From JAJXWB01 sp046349215 (GTDB lineage: Bacteria; Pseudomonadota; Alphaproteobacteria; Rhizobiales; Beijerinckiaceae), in contig JAXMCV010000002.1 of the NCBI GenBank assembly GCA_046349215.1, positions 62,001-126,000 of the forward strand: a stretch of DNA of 64,000 bases, given 5' to 3'. Below are positions 46,789 through 55,853 of this stretch, one piece after another. Position 1 is the first letter of the stretch. Every line of letters begins with the position of its first letter. The notes under the pieces are model-generated. The model saw nothing but the letters and a program-made list of their open reading frames with translations, ran no database searches and was not told where the DNA came from. The translations under genes and the position numbers were made by a program.

Positions 46789-48216
46789 TCACAGCACCTT
46801 CCCCGGGTTCAGAATCCCATTGGGGTCGAGCGTGCGTTTCAACGTGCGCATCAGGTCGAGCGCGACCGGGTCCTTCACGTGCGGAAGCACGTCGCGCTTC
46901 ATCACGCCGATGCCGTGTTCGGCCGAAATCGAGCCGCGGTATTTTCCGACGAGGCCGTGCACGACATGGTTGACGTCGTTCCAGCGGTCGAGAAAACCCT
47001 GCTTGTCGGCGCCGACCGGCTGCGAGACGTTGCAATGGATATTGCCGTCGCCGAGATGGCCGAAGGCGACCATGCGCGCGCCCGGGATGAGCCCTGTCAC
47101 GTCGCGCTCGACATCGGCCAGAAAATCCGGGACGGCGGAGATCGGCACGGACACGTCGTGCTTGATCGACCCGCCCTCGTATTTCTGCACTTCCGACAGG
47201 AGTTCGCGCAGACGCCAGAAATCGTTGCGCTGGTCCAGCGAGGCGGCGATGGCGGCGTCCTCGACGAGTTCCTGCTCGATCGCTTCGGCGAGCAGGTTCT
47301 CGAGCGTCGCTTCCACGGCGGCGTCCGTCTGCGAGGCCAGTTCGATCAGCACGTACCAGGCGTGCTTCTGCTGCAGCGGATCGCGCACGTCGGCGCCGTG
47401 CTTCAGGTCGAAGTCGATGCCGATGCGCGGGATGATCTCGAAACTCTTCACGTCGCCGCCGGCGCGGGCGAGCGCGATCCCGAGCAGGCCCAATGCCGCC
47501 TCGGGCGAGGCAAGGCCGACGAAGGCGGTTGCGCGGGCGCGCGGCTTCGGAAACAGCTTCAGCACCGCGCCGGTGATGATCCCCAGCGTGCCTTCGGCGC
47601 CGACGAACAGGTTCTTCAGGTCGTAACCCGTATTGTCCTTCTTCACGCGCGTCAGGTTCGACATGACGCGACCGTCGGCGAGCACGACCTCGATCCCCAT
47701 CACGAGATCGCGCGCGACGCCATAGGCGACGGCCGCGACGCCGCCGGCGTTGGTCGAGAGATTGCCGCCGATCGTGCAGGAGCCTTCGGAGGGCAGGGAC
47801 AGCGGGAACAGCCGGTCGACCTTGTCGGCTTCTTCCTGCGCGCGCATCAGCGTCACGCCGGCGTCGACGACCAGTATGTTCGCGGTCGCGTCGATCTCGC
47901 GAATCCGATCCATGCGGCGCAGCGACAGGACGATCTCGTCGCCGGCGAGCGAGGGCACCTGCCCGCCGACGAGTCCTGTATTGCCGCCCTGCGGCACGAT
48001 CTTCACGCCATTGGAATTGCAATAGGCGAGAACCCTCGAAACTTCCTGCGTCGAGCCCGGCCGCACGATGGCGCGCGCCGCGCCGCGATAGAGACCGCGT
48101 TCCTCGACGAGATAGGGCGCCATCGTGTCCGCATCGACGATGACGTGCGCGGCGCCGACGATGTCGCGCAACCCCTGCAATGTCGCTTGCGCCACGGACG
48201 GCGTGACTGCGTTCAC
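46789..48216 (-). CDS. FAD-linked oxidoreductase (GlcD/D-2-hydroxyacid dehydrogenase family)
   Basis: 475 residues. The FAD-binding PCMH domain has IVPQGGNTGLVGGQVP and SCTIGGNLSTNAGGVAAVAYG, then FVGAEGTLGIITGAVLKLFP. The C-terminal FAD-oxidase domain ends with ISAEHGIGVMKRD and LDPNGILNPGKVL; HLGDGNIHCN supplies metal/substrate His residues. It oxidises a D-2-hydroxy acid such as D-lactate or D-2-hydroxyglutarate. Four bases after the HpcH aldolase gene: the pair could release and use a 2-oxo or 2-hydroxy acid. Confidence 0.92.
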   Translation of the reverse strand: MNAVTPSVAQATLQGLRDIVGAAHVIVDADTMAPYLVEERGLYRGAARAIVRPGSTQEVSRVLAYCNSNGVKIVPQGGNTGLVGGQVPSLAGDEIVLSLRRMDRIREIDATANILVVDAGVTLMRAQEEADKVDRLFPLSLPSEGSCTIGGNLSTNAGGVAAVAYGVARDLVMGIEVVLADGRVMSNLTRVKKDNTGYDLKNLFVGAEGTLGIITGAVLKLFPKPRARATAFVGLASPEAALGLLGIALARAGGDVKSFEIIPRIGIDFDLKHGADVRDPLQQKHAWYVLIELASQTDAAVEATLENLLAEAIEQELVEDAAIAASLDQRNDFWRLRELLSEVQKYEGGSIKHDVSVPISAVPDFLADVERDVTGLIPGARMVAFGHLGDGNIHCNVSQPVGADKQGFLDRWNDVNHVVHGLVGKYRGSISAEHGIGVMKRDVLPHVKDPVALDLMRTLKRTLDPNGILNPGKVL

Positions 48217-48220
48217 GGCG

Positions 48221-48991
48221 TTACTTCCCGTCCTTGAAGCGCCGGGCGAGCGCCTCCGACTGGCGCGCCAGAAGGCCTGAATCGGATCCGACGGCAGTGA
48301 AGGTCGTTCCCGCCTCCATGTACTTGCGCGCCAGCGCCTCGTCGGGCGTGAGAATGCCTGCCGCCTTGCCGGCGGCGCGGATGCGCCTGACCATGTCGAC
48401 GATCACGCCCTGCACGTGCGGATGGCCCTGGTCGCCGAGATAGCCGATGGCGGCGGAGAGATCGCCGGGTCCGATGAAAACGCCGTCGACGCCTTCGGTC
48501 GCGACGATGGCGTCGAGATTGTCGAGGCCCTTCTGCGTCTCGACCTGCACGAGAACGCAGATCTCGTCCTCGCAGCGCGTGTGATAATCCTTGACGCGGC
48601 CGAAGCGCGAGGAACGCGAGCCGCCGGAAAAACCGCGCATGCCGCGCGGCGGATAGCGCGTGGCGGCGACGGCGGCGGCTGCCTCCTCGGCCGTATTGAC
48701 GACAGGCAGCAACAGCGTCTGCACGCCCATGTCGAGGAACCGTTTGATGAGGACCGCATCGTTCCAGGCGGGACGCACGATCGGATGGACGCGATGCTCC
48801 ATCACCGCCTGCAGCTGGCTCAGCACCTGAGGGATCTCGTTGGGCGAATGCTCGGTGTCGAGCAGCAGCCAGTCGAAGCCGGAGCCCGCGACGATCTCGA
48901 CCGAGACGTGGCTGGCCAGCGAGCACCAGAAGCCGATCTGCTGACGGCCGGCGGCGATCTCGTGCTTGAAATGATTGCGGGGCAGGTCCAT
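48221..48991 (-). CDS. HpcH/HpaI family class II aldolase
   Basis: 256 residues. Barrel marks: DWLLLDTEHSPNEIPQ, VRPAWNDAVLIKRFLDMGVQ, catalytic Arg region RYPPRGMRGFSGGSRSS, metal ligand Glu in VLVQVETQKGLDN and Asp in VFIGPGDLSAAIGY. Cleaves 4-hydroxy-2-oxo acids into pyruvate and an aldehyde; relatives are called 2-keto-3-deoxy-L-rhamnonate or 4-hydroxy-2-oxoheptanedioate aldolase, and the exact substrate is open. First gene of the aldolase/FAD-oxidase pair. Confidence 0.92.
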   Translation of the reverse strand: MDLPRNHFKHEIAAGRQQIGFWCSLASHVSVEIVAGSGFDWLLLDTEHSPNEIPQVLSQLQAVMEHRVHPIVRPAWNDAVLIKRFLDMGVQTLLLPVVNTAEEAAAAVAATRYPPRGMRGFSGGSRSSRFGRVKDYHTRCEDEICVLVQVETQKGLDNLDAIVATEGVDGVFIGPGDLSAAIGYLGDQGHPHVQGVIVDMVRRIRAAGKAAGILTPDEALARKYMEAGTTFTAVGSDSGLLARQSEALARRFKDGK

Positions 48992-49129
48992 GCGGGCTCC
49001 TCGAAGGCGGGGGGATTCAGACCAGAGGCGGCGACGGAAAGCAATGTCCGGCGATGTCCGGAGCGCCGCTCTGGGTTGCGCGCCCTAGGGGGCGCCGATA
49101 GCCTCGCGACCCTCACAGGAGGGGCGCAG

Positions 49130-49963
49130 GTGCAGGCTTTCACCATTCGCGGCGCGGTCGCCGTCGTAACCGGCGCGGCCGGCGGCATCGGCCGGGCGCT
49201 GGCGCTCGATCTGGCGGGGCGCGGGGCCGCGCTCGCGCTGACGGACCGCAATGCCGACGCGCTTGCCGCGACCGCCGCATCGTGCCGCGCCATGGGCACG
49301 AAGGTCAGCGAGCATGTCTTCGACATGGCCGACGCGTCGGCGATCCTCGCGCTGCCCGACGCCGTGGTCGCGCAGCACGGCCGCGTCGATCTCCTCGTCA
49401 ACAATGCCGGCGTCGCGCTGGCGGGCGATTTCGACCAGATCGGCCTCGACGATTTCGAATGGCTGATGGCGATCAATTTCTGGGGCCCGGTGCGCATGTG
49501 CAAGGCGTTCATGCCGTTGCTGCGGCAGCGGCCCGCCGCGCACATCGTCAACATCTCCAGCCTTTTCGGGCTTATCTCGCCGGCAGGCCAGACCGCCTAT
49601 TGCGCGGCCAAGTTCGGCGTGCGCGGCTTTTCGGAATCGCTGATGCACGAACTGGAGGAGACCGAGATCGGCGTTACGGTCGTCCATCCCGGCGGCGTGC
49701 GCACCAACATCGCGACAGGCGCGCGCATTCCCGCCGGCGCCAATTCGCCCGACCTTGCCGAGCGGATGCAGAAATTCAACACGCTGCTGACGATCGAACC
49801 GAAGGACGCGGCGCGCGAAATCATCGACGGCGCCGAGAAGCGCGCGGCGCGCGTGCTGATCGGCAAGGATGCGCGGCGCGGCGATTTCCTGCAGCGGCTG
49901 ATGCCGGTGCGCTACTGGAAGATCATGAAGAAACGCGCCGAAGCGGCGCTGAACGGGGTCTGA
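49130..49963 (+). CDS. SDR family oxidoreductase
   Basis: 277 residues from GTG 49130, behind CAGGAGGGGCGCAG. Classical SDR: VVTGAAGGIGRALALDLA, NNAGVALAGDFDQIG, Ser in ISSLFG and YCAAK. The tail KIMKKRAEAAL with the lipid-type fold is seen in SDRs beside esterases and acetoacetyl-CoA enzymes. An open frame upstream of the GTG carries no SDR sequence. Two bases before the hydrolase gene, so co-transcribed. Confidence 0.9.
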   Translation: MQAFTIRGAVAVVTGAAGGIGRALALDLAGRGAALALTDRNADALAATAASCRAMGTKVSEHVFDMADASAILALPDAVVAQHGRVDLLVNNAGVALAGDFDQIGLDDFEWLMAINFWGPVRMCKAFMPLLRQRPAAHIVNISSLFGLISPAGQTAYCAAKFGVRGFSESLMHELEETEIGVTVVHPGGVRTNIATGARIPAGANSPDLAERMQKFNTLLTIEPKDAAREIIDGAEKRAARVLIGKDARRGDFLQRLMPVRYWKIMKKRAEAALNGV

Positions 49964-49965
49964 TC

Positions 49966-50853
49966 ATGCCGAGCGTCCGCGCCCATATCGTCAGCTTCCT
50001 GACGCGCCACATCACCAAGAAGCAGCTTTCGCGCTGCAAGACGCCCGAAGACGTGCGGCGCGTGTTCAATGCGGCGCGCACTTTTCCGGTGAAGGGCGTG
50101 ACCTATACGCCCGCCACGCTCGGCGGCGTGCCGGGCGAATGGGCGCAAGACCCGGGCGCATCTCCGCGCGCAAACCTGCTCTACCTGCATGGGGGCGGCT
50201 ATGTCGGCATGTCGCCCGTCACGCACCGGCCGATCACCGGGGCGTTTGCAAAGCGCGGCTTCCGCGTTTTCGCGCCGGATTACCGGCTCGCGCCGGAACA
50301 TCCGTTTCCCGCTGCGCTCGACGACGCCACCGCCGCATGGCGGGCGCTGCGGTCCTCGGTCGAAGGGCCGTGCTGCGTCGCCGGCGATTCGGCGGGCGGC
50401 GGGCTTTCGCTTGCGCTGTTGCTCAATCTGAAGGGCCTGAACGAGCGCAACGCCGACGCCGCCTGCCTCTTCTCGCCCTGGACGGATCTCGCGGCGACCG
50501 GCGATTCGATGCGTTCGAACGCGCTGCGCGATCCGCTGCTGGTTTCGGAAGGCATCGAGACGATCGCCGAGGCCTATGCCGGGACCGCCGGAACGCGCCA
50601 TCCGCTCGTCTCGCCGCTCTATGGCGATTACGCGGGCCTGCCGCCGCTGATCTTCTATGTGGGAGAGAGCGAAATCCTGCGCGACGACACCTTGCGCGCA
50701 TCGGAGAAGGCGCGCGCCGCCGGCGTGACGACGCAGGCGCACGTCTTCGACGGCGTGCCGCACGTGTGGCAGTTCATGTCGCGGATATTGCCGGAAGGAC
50801 GCCGCTCGATGGACGAGGCGGCGGCTTTCCTGCTCGCGGCGAAAGGCGCCTGA
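49966..50853 (+). CDS. HSL-family alpha/beta hydrolase (esterase/lipase)
   Basis: 295 residues. Oxyanion motif YLHGGGYVG, nucleophile elbow GDSAGGG, acid and His late (ESEILRDDT and GVPHVWQ). Marks of the hormone-sensitive-lipase group, hydrolysing short or medium acyl esters in the cytoplasm. Gene starts two bases after the SDR stop. The convergent TetR gene ends 15 bases beyond its stop. Confidence 0.92.
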   Translation: MPSVRAHIVSFLTRHITKKQLSRCKTPEDVRRVFNAARTFPVKGVTYTPATLGGVPGEWAQDPGASPRANLLYLHGGGYVGMSPVTHRPITGAFAKRGFRVFAPDYRLAPEHPFPAALDDATAAWRALRSSVEGPCCVAGDSAGGGLSLALLLNLKGLNERNADAACLFSPWTDLAATGDSMRSNALRDPLLVSEGIETIAEAYAGTAGTRHPLVSPLYGDYAGLPPLIFYVGESEILRDDTLRASEKARAAGVTTQAHVFDGVPHVWQFMSRILPEGRRSMDEAAAFLLAAKGA

Positions 50854-50868
50854 CCCGAACGCGCGGGG

Positions 50869-51504
50869 TCAGGCGGCCGAGCAGGCCGGGCGGGCCTCGT
50901 CGCGCCGCCAGATGTGCGACATGGCGCGGACGCATTCGCCGATTTCCGAGGTCTGAACCGCCGAATTCAGCGCCAGCATGGCGACGCCATGCAGTTCCGC
51001 CCACCACAGCCGCGCGAGCAGGTCGGCCGAGATGTCGCCGCATACGGCGCCGGCCGCCTGGGCCGCGGCGATCGGCTCTTCCATCATGTCGAGCAGCGCG
51101 CGGTATTGCGACGGCGAAGCGCCGCCTTCCTGCGCCATGACGCGATATTCGCCGGGGCGCGTGGTCGCGAAAGTCAGGTAGTCGCTGGCGATCGCCTCGA
51201 GACGCGCGCCGGGCGCAAGACCGTTCTCCTTCTCGATGCGCGCCTTCAGCGCCTGCACGCCGAGCCGCGCGATCTCCTCGAGCAGCGCGCTCTTGGAGGC
51301 GAAGTGGCGATAAACGGCGGCATGGCGCACGCCTGTCAGAGCCGCGATCTCGCGCAAGGTGAAGTCTGGTCCGCCGCGCTGCACGGTCAGTTCCGTCGCT
51401 GCCGCGATCAACGCGTTCCGCAGGTCGCCATGCCGGTAGGAACCCGGCGGCTTGGTCATGCGGACAACGGAGTCCTGGTGTCCTTCTCCGCTGACATGAT
51501 CCAT
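50869..51504 (-). CDS. TetR family transcriptional regulator
   Basis: 211 residues from ATG 51504, preceded by GGGAGAGTCCG; the frame is open to 51558. The DNA-binding helix-turn-helix is FTLREIAALTGVRHAAVYRH followed by FASKSALLEEI. The C-terminal half resembles the TetR_C_33/WHG type (YRVMAQEG, LLARLWWAELHGVAML). Likely represses the neighbouring SDR/esterase genes or the molybdenum hydroxylase gene that starts 280 bp away on the other strand. Confidence 0.92.
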   Translation of the reverse strand: MDHVSGEGHQDSVVRMTKPPGSYRHGDLRNALIAAATELTVQRGGPDFTLREIAALTGVRHAAVYRHFASKSALLEEIARLGVQALKARIEKENGLAPGARLEAIASDYLTFATTRPGEYRVMAQEGGASPSQYRALLDMMEEPIAAAQAAGAVCGDISADLLARLWWAELHGVAMLALNSAVQTSEIGECVRAMSHIWRRDEARPACSAA

Positions 51505-51784
51505 CGGACTCTCCCGCCTCCCAGTCGCCGCACACAGACGAAATCCGCCTTGAACCACGGGACATTTTTCGACGGCTTGCCGCTATGATCTGAATCAAGT
51601 TCAAGTTGGCGGGAATGCAAGGATTTCCGGCGCCGGGCGCAGGCCTCGCGCGGGACCTGTCGGAAACGCGGGTTCCCAGGTCTGGCTGCGGGCCGGACAT
51701 GGATGCGGAAGCGGCGTGGACAGGCGCCGCGTCGCCGGGCAGGATGCCGTCCCCTCCCTACATTCGACGAGAGATTGCCCCGAC

Positions 51785-54091
51785 ATGAACGTGTTGCCTC
51801 CCAATCTGCGATTCGGCGCCCACCAGTCCGTGACCCGGCTCGAGGACGATCGGCTGTTGCGGGGGCAGGGGCGCTACATCGACGACCGGGCGGCCGAAGG
51901 CGCGCTCTGGATGGCGCTGCTGCGCTCGCCGCACGCCCATGCGCGAATCGCCGGCGTGGACGTCGCGCCCGCGCGGGCCATGCCCGGCGTGGTCGCCGTC
52001 TACACTGGCGCGGACCTTGTCGCGGCGAACGTCAATCCGCTGCCCGGCCCGCCGCCCATGTTCAAGCGTCCGGACGGCGCCGACATGACGGTCCCGCCGC
52101 GCCGCCTGCTGGCGCACGAGGTTGCGAGATTCGTCGGCGAGCCGGTCGCCGCCGTGATCGCCGCGAGCCGCGAGGCGGCTTACGACGCGCTGGAGGCGAT
52201 CGCGATCGAATACGAGGAACTGCCCGCCGTCACCGACGTGCGCGAGGCGGCGAAGCCTGGCGCGCCGCGCGTCTGGCCGGACGCTGCGGACAATTTCGTC
52301 GCCGCGCACGCCTATGGCGACGGGCCGGCGGTCGACGCCATCTTCAGGTCGGCGGCGCATGTCGTGTCGCTCGACATCATGAACCAGCGGCTGATCCCGG
52401 TGGCGCTGGAGCCGCGCGCCTGTCTTGCCGAAACGGACGAAACAGGCAGGCTGATCCTGCGCACGCAGTCGCAGACGCCGACCACGACCCGCGACATTCT
52501 CGCCGGCGTGCTCGGCCGCGACAAGGAGAGCATCCGCGTTCTGGTCGGCGACATCGGCGGCGGCTTCGGCCAGAAGACCAACCTCTATCCGGAAGAGGCG
52601 CTCGCCGCCTTCGCCACGACGAAGCTCGGCAAGCCCGTGCGCTGGCGGGCCGACCGCATCGAGGAGTTTCTCGGCGGCACGCATGGTCGCGACCTCGCCA
52701 CGCGCGCCGAACTGGCGCTGGACGCGCAGGGCAGGATCCTCGCCTTCCGCACCTCGTCGCTCGGCAATACGGGCGCCTGCGCCATGGGCGTCGGCGTGCT
52801 CATTCCGCTCGTGCTGTCGCCCTTCGTGGCGAGCGGGATCTACGACATTCCCGCCGTGCATTTCGAAATCAAGGCGGTCATGACCAACACGGCGCCGATC
52901 GGCGCCTATCGCGGCGCCGGACGGCCGGAAGCTATCTACGTCATCGAACGGCTCATGGACGCCGCGGCGCGGAATACCGGAATCGACCCGCGCGAAATCC
53001 GCAAGCGCAACGTGGTGAGGCCCGACGCCTTCCCGTTCAAGAACGCGGTGGGGCAGGTCTACGATTCAGGCGAATTCGCAGCGCTGATCGACCGCGCGTC
53101 GGCGGCCTGCGACTGGGACGGATTTTCGGCGCGCAAGATCGCGGCGGAAGCGAAGGGCCTGCTCTACGGGCGCGGCTTCGCCAGCTACATCGAATGGACG
53201 GGCGGCAATACGCTGCAGGAGACGGCGAGCGTGTTCGTCGATTCCGACGGCGGCGTGACCGTGCATTCGGCAACGCAGGCGATGGGGCAGGGGCTGGAGA
53301 CCAGCTACGCGCAGATGATGGCGGCCGCCCTCGACGTACCGATCGAGAAGGTGAGGATCGTGCAGGGCGACACCGATCTCGCGCAGGGCATGGGCTCGGT
53401 CGGCTCGCGCTCGCTGTTCATCGGCGGTTCGGCGGTGGCGGTCGGCGCGGCCGACATGCTGGACAAGGCGCGGCAGAAGGCGGCGGATCATCTGGAAGCC
53501 GCGACCGGCGATCTCGACTATACCGCCGGACGCTTCTCGATCGTCGGCACGGACCGTTCGGTGTCGCTCGGCGAACTCGCCGCGAAGGAAGAAGGCCGGC
53601 AATTGTCGGTCGTGTCGACCGCCAAAGTCGACGGGCCGAGCTGGCCGAACGGCGCGCATGTCGCGGAGGTTTCCATCGATCCTGCGACCGGGACGCTGAA
53701 GATCGAGCGCTACACGACGGTGGACGACGTCGGCGTCGCCATCAATCCGATGCTGGTGCAGGGCCAGATCCACGGCGGCATCGCGCAGGGCGTCGGCCAG
53801 GCCCTGTTCGAGGGCGCGGTCTACGACGACGGCGGGCAGATGCTGTCGTCGTCGCTGATGGACTATCAGGTGGCGCGCGCCGAAGACCTGCCGTCCTTCT
53901 CGATCAATCTGTTCGACGGCGCGCCGTGCAGGACCAATCCGCTCGGCGCGAAGGGCTGCGGCGAATCCGGCACGGTCGGCGGCACGCCGACAATCGTCAA
54001 CGCGGTGATGGACGCGCTGTCGTCGCGCGGCGTCGGCGAACTTGACATGCCGCTGACGCCGGAGAAGATCTGGCGGGCGTGCAATTCGTGA
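51785..54091 (+). CDS. Molybdenum hydroxylase large subunit (xanthine dehydrogenase/CoxL family)
   Basis: 768 residues from ATG 51785. Both domains are present: N-terminal Ald_Xan_dh_C (LRGQGRYIDDRAAEGALWMA, VRFVGEPVAAVIA-like segment) and the molybdopterin part (GDIGGGFGQKTNLYPEEA, GAYRGAGRPEAIYVIE, ATQAMGQGLETSYAQM, GSVGSRSLFIGG). The active-site Glu lies in GAKGCGESGTVGG. Family enzymes hydroxylate N-heterocycles, aldehydes or CO. The FAD and 2Fe-2S subunits normally encoded beside it are absent, so electrons must pass to partners encoded elsewhere. Confidence 0.93.
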   Translation: MNVLPPNLRFGAHQSVTRLEDDRLLRGQGRYIDDRAAEGALWMALLRSPHAHARIAGVDVAPARAMPGVVAVYTGADLVAANVNPLPGPPPMFKRPDGADMTVPPRRLLAHEVARFVGEPVAAVIAASREAAYDALEAIAIEYEELPAVTDVREAAKPGAPRVWPDAADNFVAAHAYGDGPAVDAIFRSAAHVVSLDIMNQRLIPVALEPRACLAETDETGRLILRTQSQTPTTTRDILAGVLGRDKESIRVLVGDIGGGFGQKTNLYPEEALAAFATTKLGKPVRWRADRIEEFLGGTHGRDLATRAELALDAQGRILAFRTSSLGNTGACAMGVGVLIPLVLSPFVASGIYDIPAVHFEIKAVMTNTAPIGAYRGAGRPEAIYVIERLMDAAARNTGIDPREIRKRNVVRPDAFPFKNAVGQVYDSGEFAALIDRASAACDWDGFSARKIAAEAKGLLYGRGFASYIEWTGGNTLQETASVFVDSDGGVTVHSATQAMGQGLETSYAQMMAAALDVPIEKVRIVQGDTDLAQGMGSVGSRSLFIGGSAVAVGAADMLDKARQKAADHLEAATGDLDYTAGRFSIVGTDRSVSLGELAAKEEGRQLSVVSTAKVDGPSWPNGAHVAEVSIDPATGTLKIERYTTVDDVGVAINPMLVQGQIHGGIAQGVGQALFEGAVYDDGGQMLSSSLMDYQVARAEDLPSFSINLFDGAPCRTNPLGAKGCGESGTVGGTPTIVNAVMDALSSRGVGELDMPLTPEKIWRACNS

Positions 54092-54100
54092 CCTGCGGTG

Positions 54101-54190
54101 TCATTCCCGACGTCCGGCGCAGCCGGGCGATCGGGAATCCAGCGGGACGAAATGTCGGGAACTGGATGCCCGCTTTCGCGGGCATGACAC
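54101..54190. repeat. Family D-like palindromic repeat
   Basis: CATTCCCGACGTCC...GATCGGGAATCCAG followed by GGATGCCCGCTTTCGCGGGCATGACA, two hairpins end to end. Fills the gap between the convergent molybdenum hydroxylase and SDR genes. Confidence 0.65.
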
Positions 54191-54199
54191 ATCTCGCTC

Positions 54200-54982
54200 T
54201 CACCGTCCGCCCGCATCCCTCCGGCTGCCCAGCACCAGAGTGTTGAGATGGCCGCCGCCTGAAATGTCGATTTCGGCGCCGGTGATGTAGCCGGCCTCGT
54301 CGCTGCACAGGAATGCGACGAGCGCGGCGATCTCGTCCGGCAGGCCAAAGCGGCGCACGGGCGTCGCCGCCATCGCCGCCTCGCGGATTTCCTGCGGCAT
54401 CGCTTTCACGTTTTCCGTCTCGACCATGCCCGGCAGCACGGCATTGCAGGTGATGCCCTTGCGCGCATATTCCAGCGCGACGGTGTGCGTCAGTCCGAGC
54501 AGGCCGGCCTTGGTGGCGGAATAACCGACCTGTCGCGCAAGGCCGCCGCGCGCCGCAACCGACGAGATGTTGACGATGCGCCCGAAGCCGCGTTCGCCCA
54601 TCGGGCCGACGGTTGCGCGCACGAGATTGAAAGCGCCGGTCAGGTTGACGCCGATCTCCTTCTCCCACGCCTCGTCGCTCATCTTCTCAACGGTCGCGAT
54701 ATTGTCGACGATGCCGGCGTTGTTGACGAGCAGGTCGATCGACCCGAGTTCGGCGACGATGCGTCCGGCGCCGGCGCGCGCTTGGTCCGACTTCGAAATG
54801 TCGGCAAGCGCAAATGCCGCTCTCCTACCCGTCTCTCGCACGAGCTTGGCCGTTTCCTCGATCGCCGGATTTATGTCGATCAGGCCGACGTCGGCGCCCT
54901 CGCGCGCCAGCCGCAGCGCGATGGCGCGGCCGATGCCGCGGGCGGCGCCCGACACGAGGGCGATGCGGTTGGGAAGGGGCAT
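54200..54982 (-). CDS. SDR family oxidoreductase (3-oxoacyl-ACP reductase-like)
   Basis: 260 residues. LVSGAARGIGRAIALRLARE, DIN after beta-2 (NAD preference), NNAGIVDNIATV, Ser in NISSVAARGG and catalytic YSATK. FabG-like length and C-terminus (YITGAEIDISGGG). In this setting it probably oxidises or reduces a hydroxyacyl-CoA or cyclic alcohol. A family A repeat separates it from the next SDR gene upstream. Confidence 0.9.
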   Translation of the reverse strand: MPLPNRIALVSGAARGIGRAIALRLAREGADVGLIDINPAIEETAKLVRETGRRAAFALADISKSDQARAGAGRIVAELGSIDLLVNNAGIVDNIATVEKMSDEAWEKEIGVNLTGAFNLVRATVGPMGERGFGRIVNISSVAARGGLARQVGYSATKAGLLGLTHTVALEYARKGITCNAVLPGMVETENVKAMPQEIREAAMAATPVRRFGLPDEIAALVAFLCSDEAGYITGAEIDISGGGHLNTLVLGSRRDAGGR

Positions 54983-55002
54983 GATGCAAACTCCATCGAG
55001 GC

Positions 55003-55082
55003 GTCATTGCGAGCGGAGCGAAGCAATCCAGAGCCGAGGCGTCAGATCTGGATTGCTTCGTCGCTCTGCTCCTCGCAATGAC
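55003..55082. repeat. GTCATTGCGAG palindromic repeat (family A), copy 3
   Basis: GTCATTGCGAGCGGAGCGAA to CTCTGCTCCTCGCAATGAC with AAGCAATCCAGA / TCTGGATTGCTT inside. Lies between two SDR genes. Confidence 0.9.
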
Positions 55083-55085
55083 GGA

Positions 55086-55853
55086 TTAATGACTCGCGAT
55101 GCTCGCGCCCCCGTCGACGACGAGATTTGCGCCTGTCACATAGGCGCCCGCGGCGGACGACAGGTAGAGAACCGCGTAACCGATCTCCTCGGGTCGTCCG
55201 ATGCGGCCGGCCGGCGTGCCTGAAATGATCTTCTTCATTTCCTCGCCCTCGAAGGCTTTCGCAAGCTTGGTGTCGATCAGGCCCGGCAGGATCGTGTTTA
55301 CGCGGATGCCGAACTCGCCGTATTCCAGCGCGAAGGAGCGACTCATGCCGATCATCGCGGTCTTGAAGGTGGAATAGAGCGCCAGCATCCTGTCGGGGTG
55401 CATGGCGGCGACGGAGGAGATGTTGACGATGGAACCGCCGCCGCGCGGCTTCATTAGCTTGGTCGCCTCGACCGACAGATACCAGTTGCCGCGCATGTTC
55501 ACTTCCATCGCCTTCATGAACAGGTCGGGATCGGTGTCGTCGATCGAGCGCCACGGCGACAGAACGGCGTTGTTGACGAGAATGTCGAGGCCGCCGCGCG
55601 TCTCCTTCAGGTGCGCAGCCATGGACGCGATGTCCTCCATCCTGCCGATGTGACAGACCTTGGCCTCGGCGCTCAGCCCCGCACTCCTGAATTCGCCCGC
55701 GACGCGCGCGCAATCATCGGCCTTGCGGCTGGAGATGACGACATGCGCGCCGGCTTCGGCCAGCACGCGCGCGACGCCCTCGCCGATGCCCATGCTCGAG
55801 CCAGTGACGAGCGCCGTCTTGCCGGTGAGGTCGAACGGGTTCTTTCCGCTCAT
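55086..55853 (-). CDS. SDR family oxidoreductase
   Basis: 255 residues from ATG 55853, overlapping the upstream stop as ATGA. LVTGSSMGIGEGVARVLAEA, SSRKADD after beta-2 (NADP preference), NNAVLSPWRSID in place of NNAG, Ser in NISSVAAMHP, and YSTFK as the catalytic Tyr-Lys. Fits the family that includes glucose/ribitol-type and FabG-like enzymes. Tight coupling with the cysteine-module protein is its most telling context. Confidence 0.9.
   Translation of the reverse strand: MSGKNPFDLTGKTALVTGSSMGIGEGVARVLAEAGAHVVISSRKADDCARVAGEFRSAGLSAEAKVCHIGRMEDIASMAAHLKETRGGLDILVNNAVLSPWRSIDDTDPDLFMKAMEVNMRGNWYLSVEATKLMKPRGGGSIVNISSVAAMHPDRMLALYSTFKTAMIGMSRSFALEYGEFGIRVNTILPGLIDTKLAKAFEGEEMKKIISGTPAGRIGRPEEIGYAVLYLSSAAGAYVTGANLVVDGGASIASH

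Noticed and set aside
51703..54045. A 780-codon frame on the same strand as the molybdenum hydroxylase
   Set aside because: Frame-shifted shadow, Arg-rich, without motifs; the hydroxylase frame explains the DNA.
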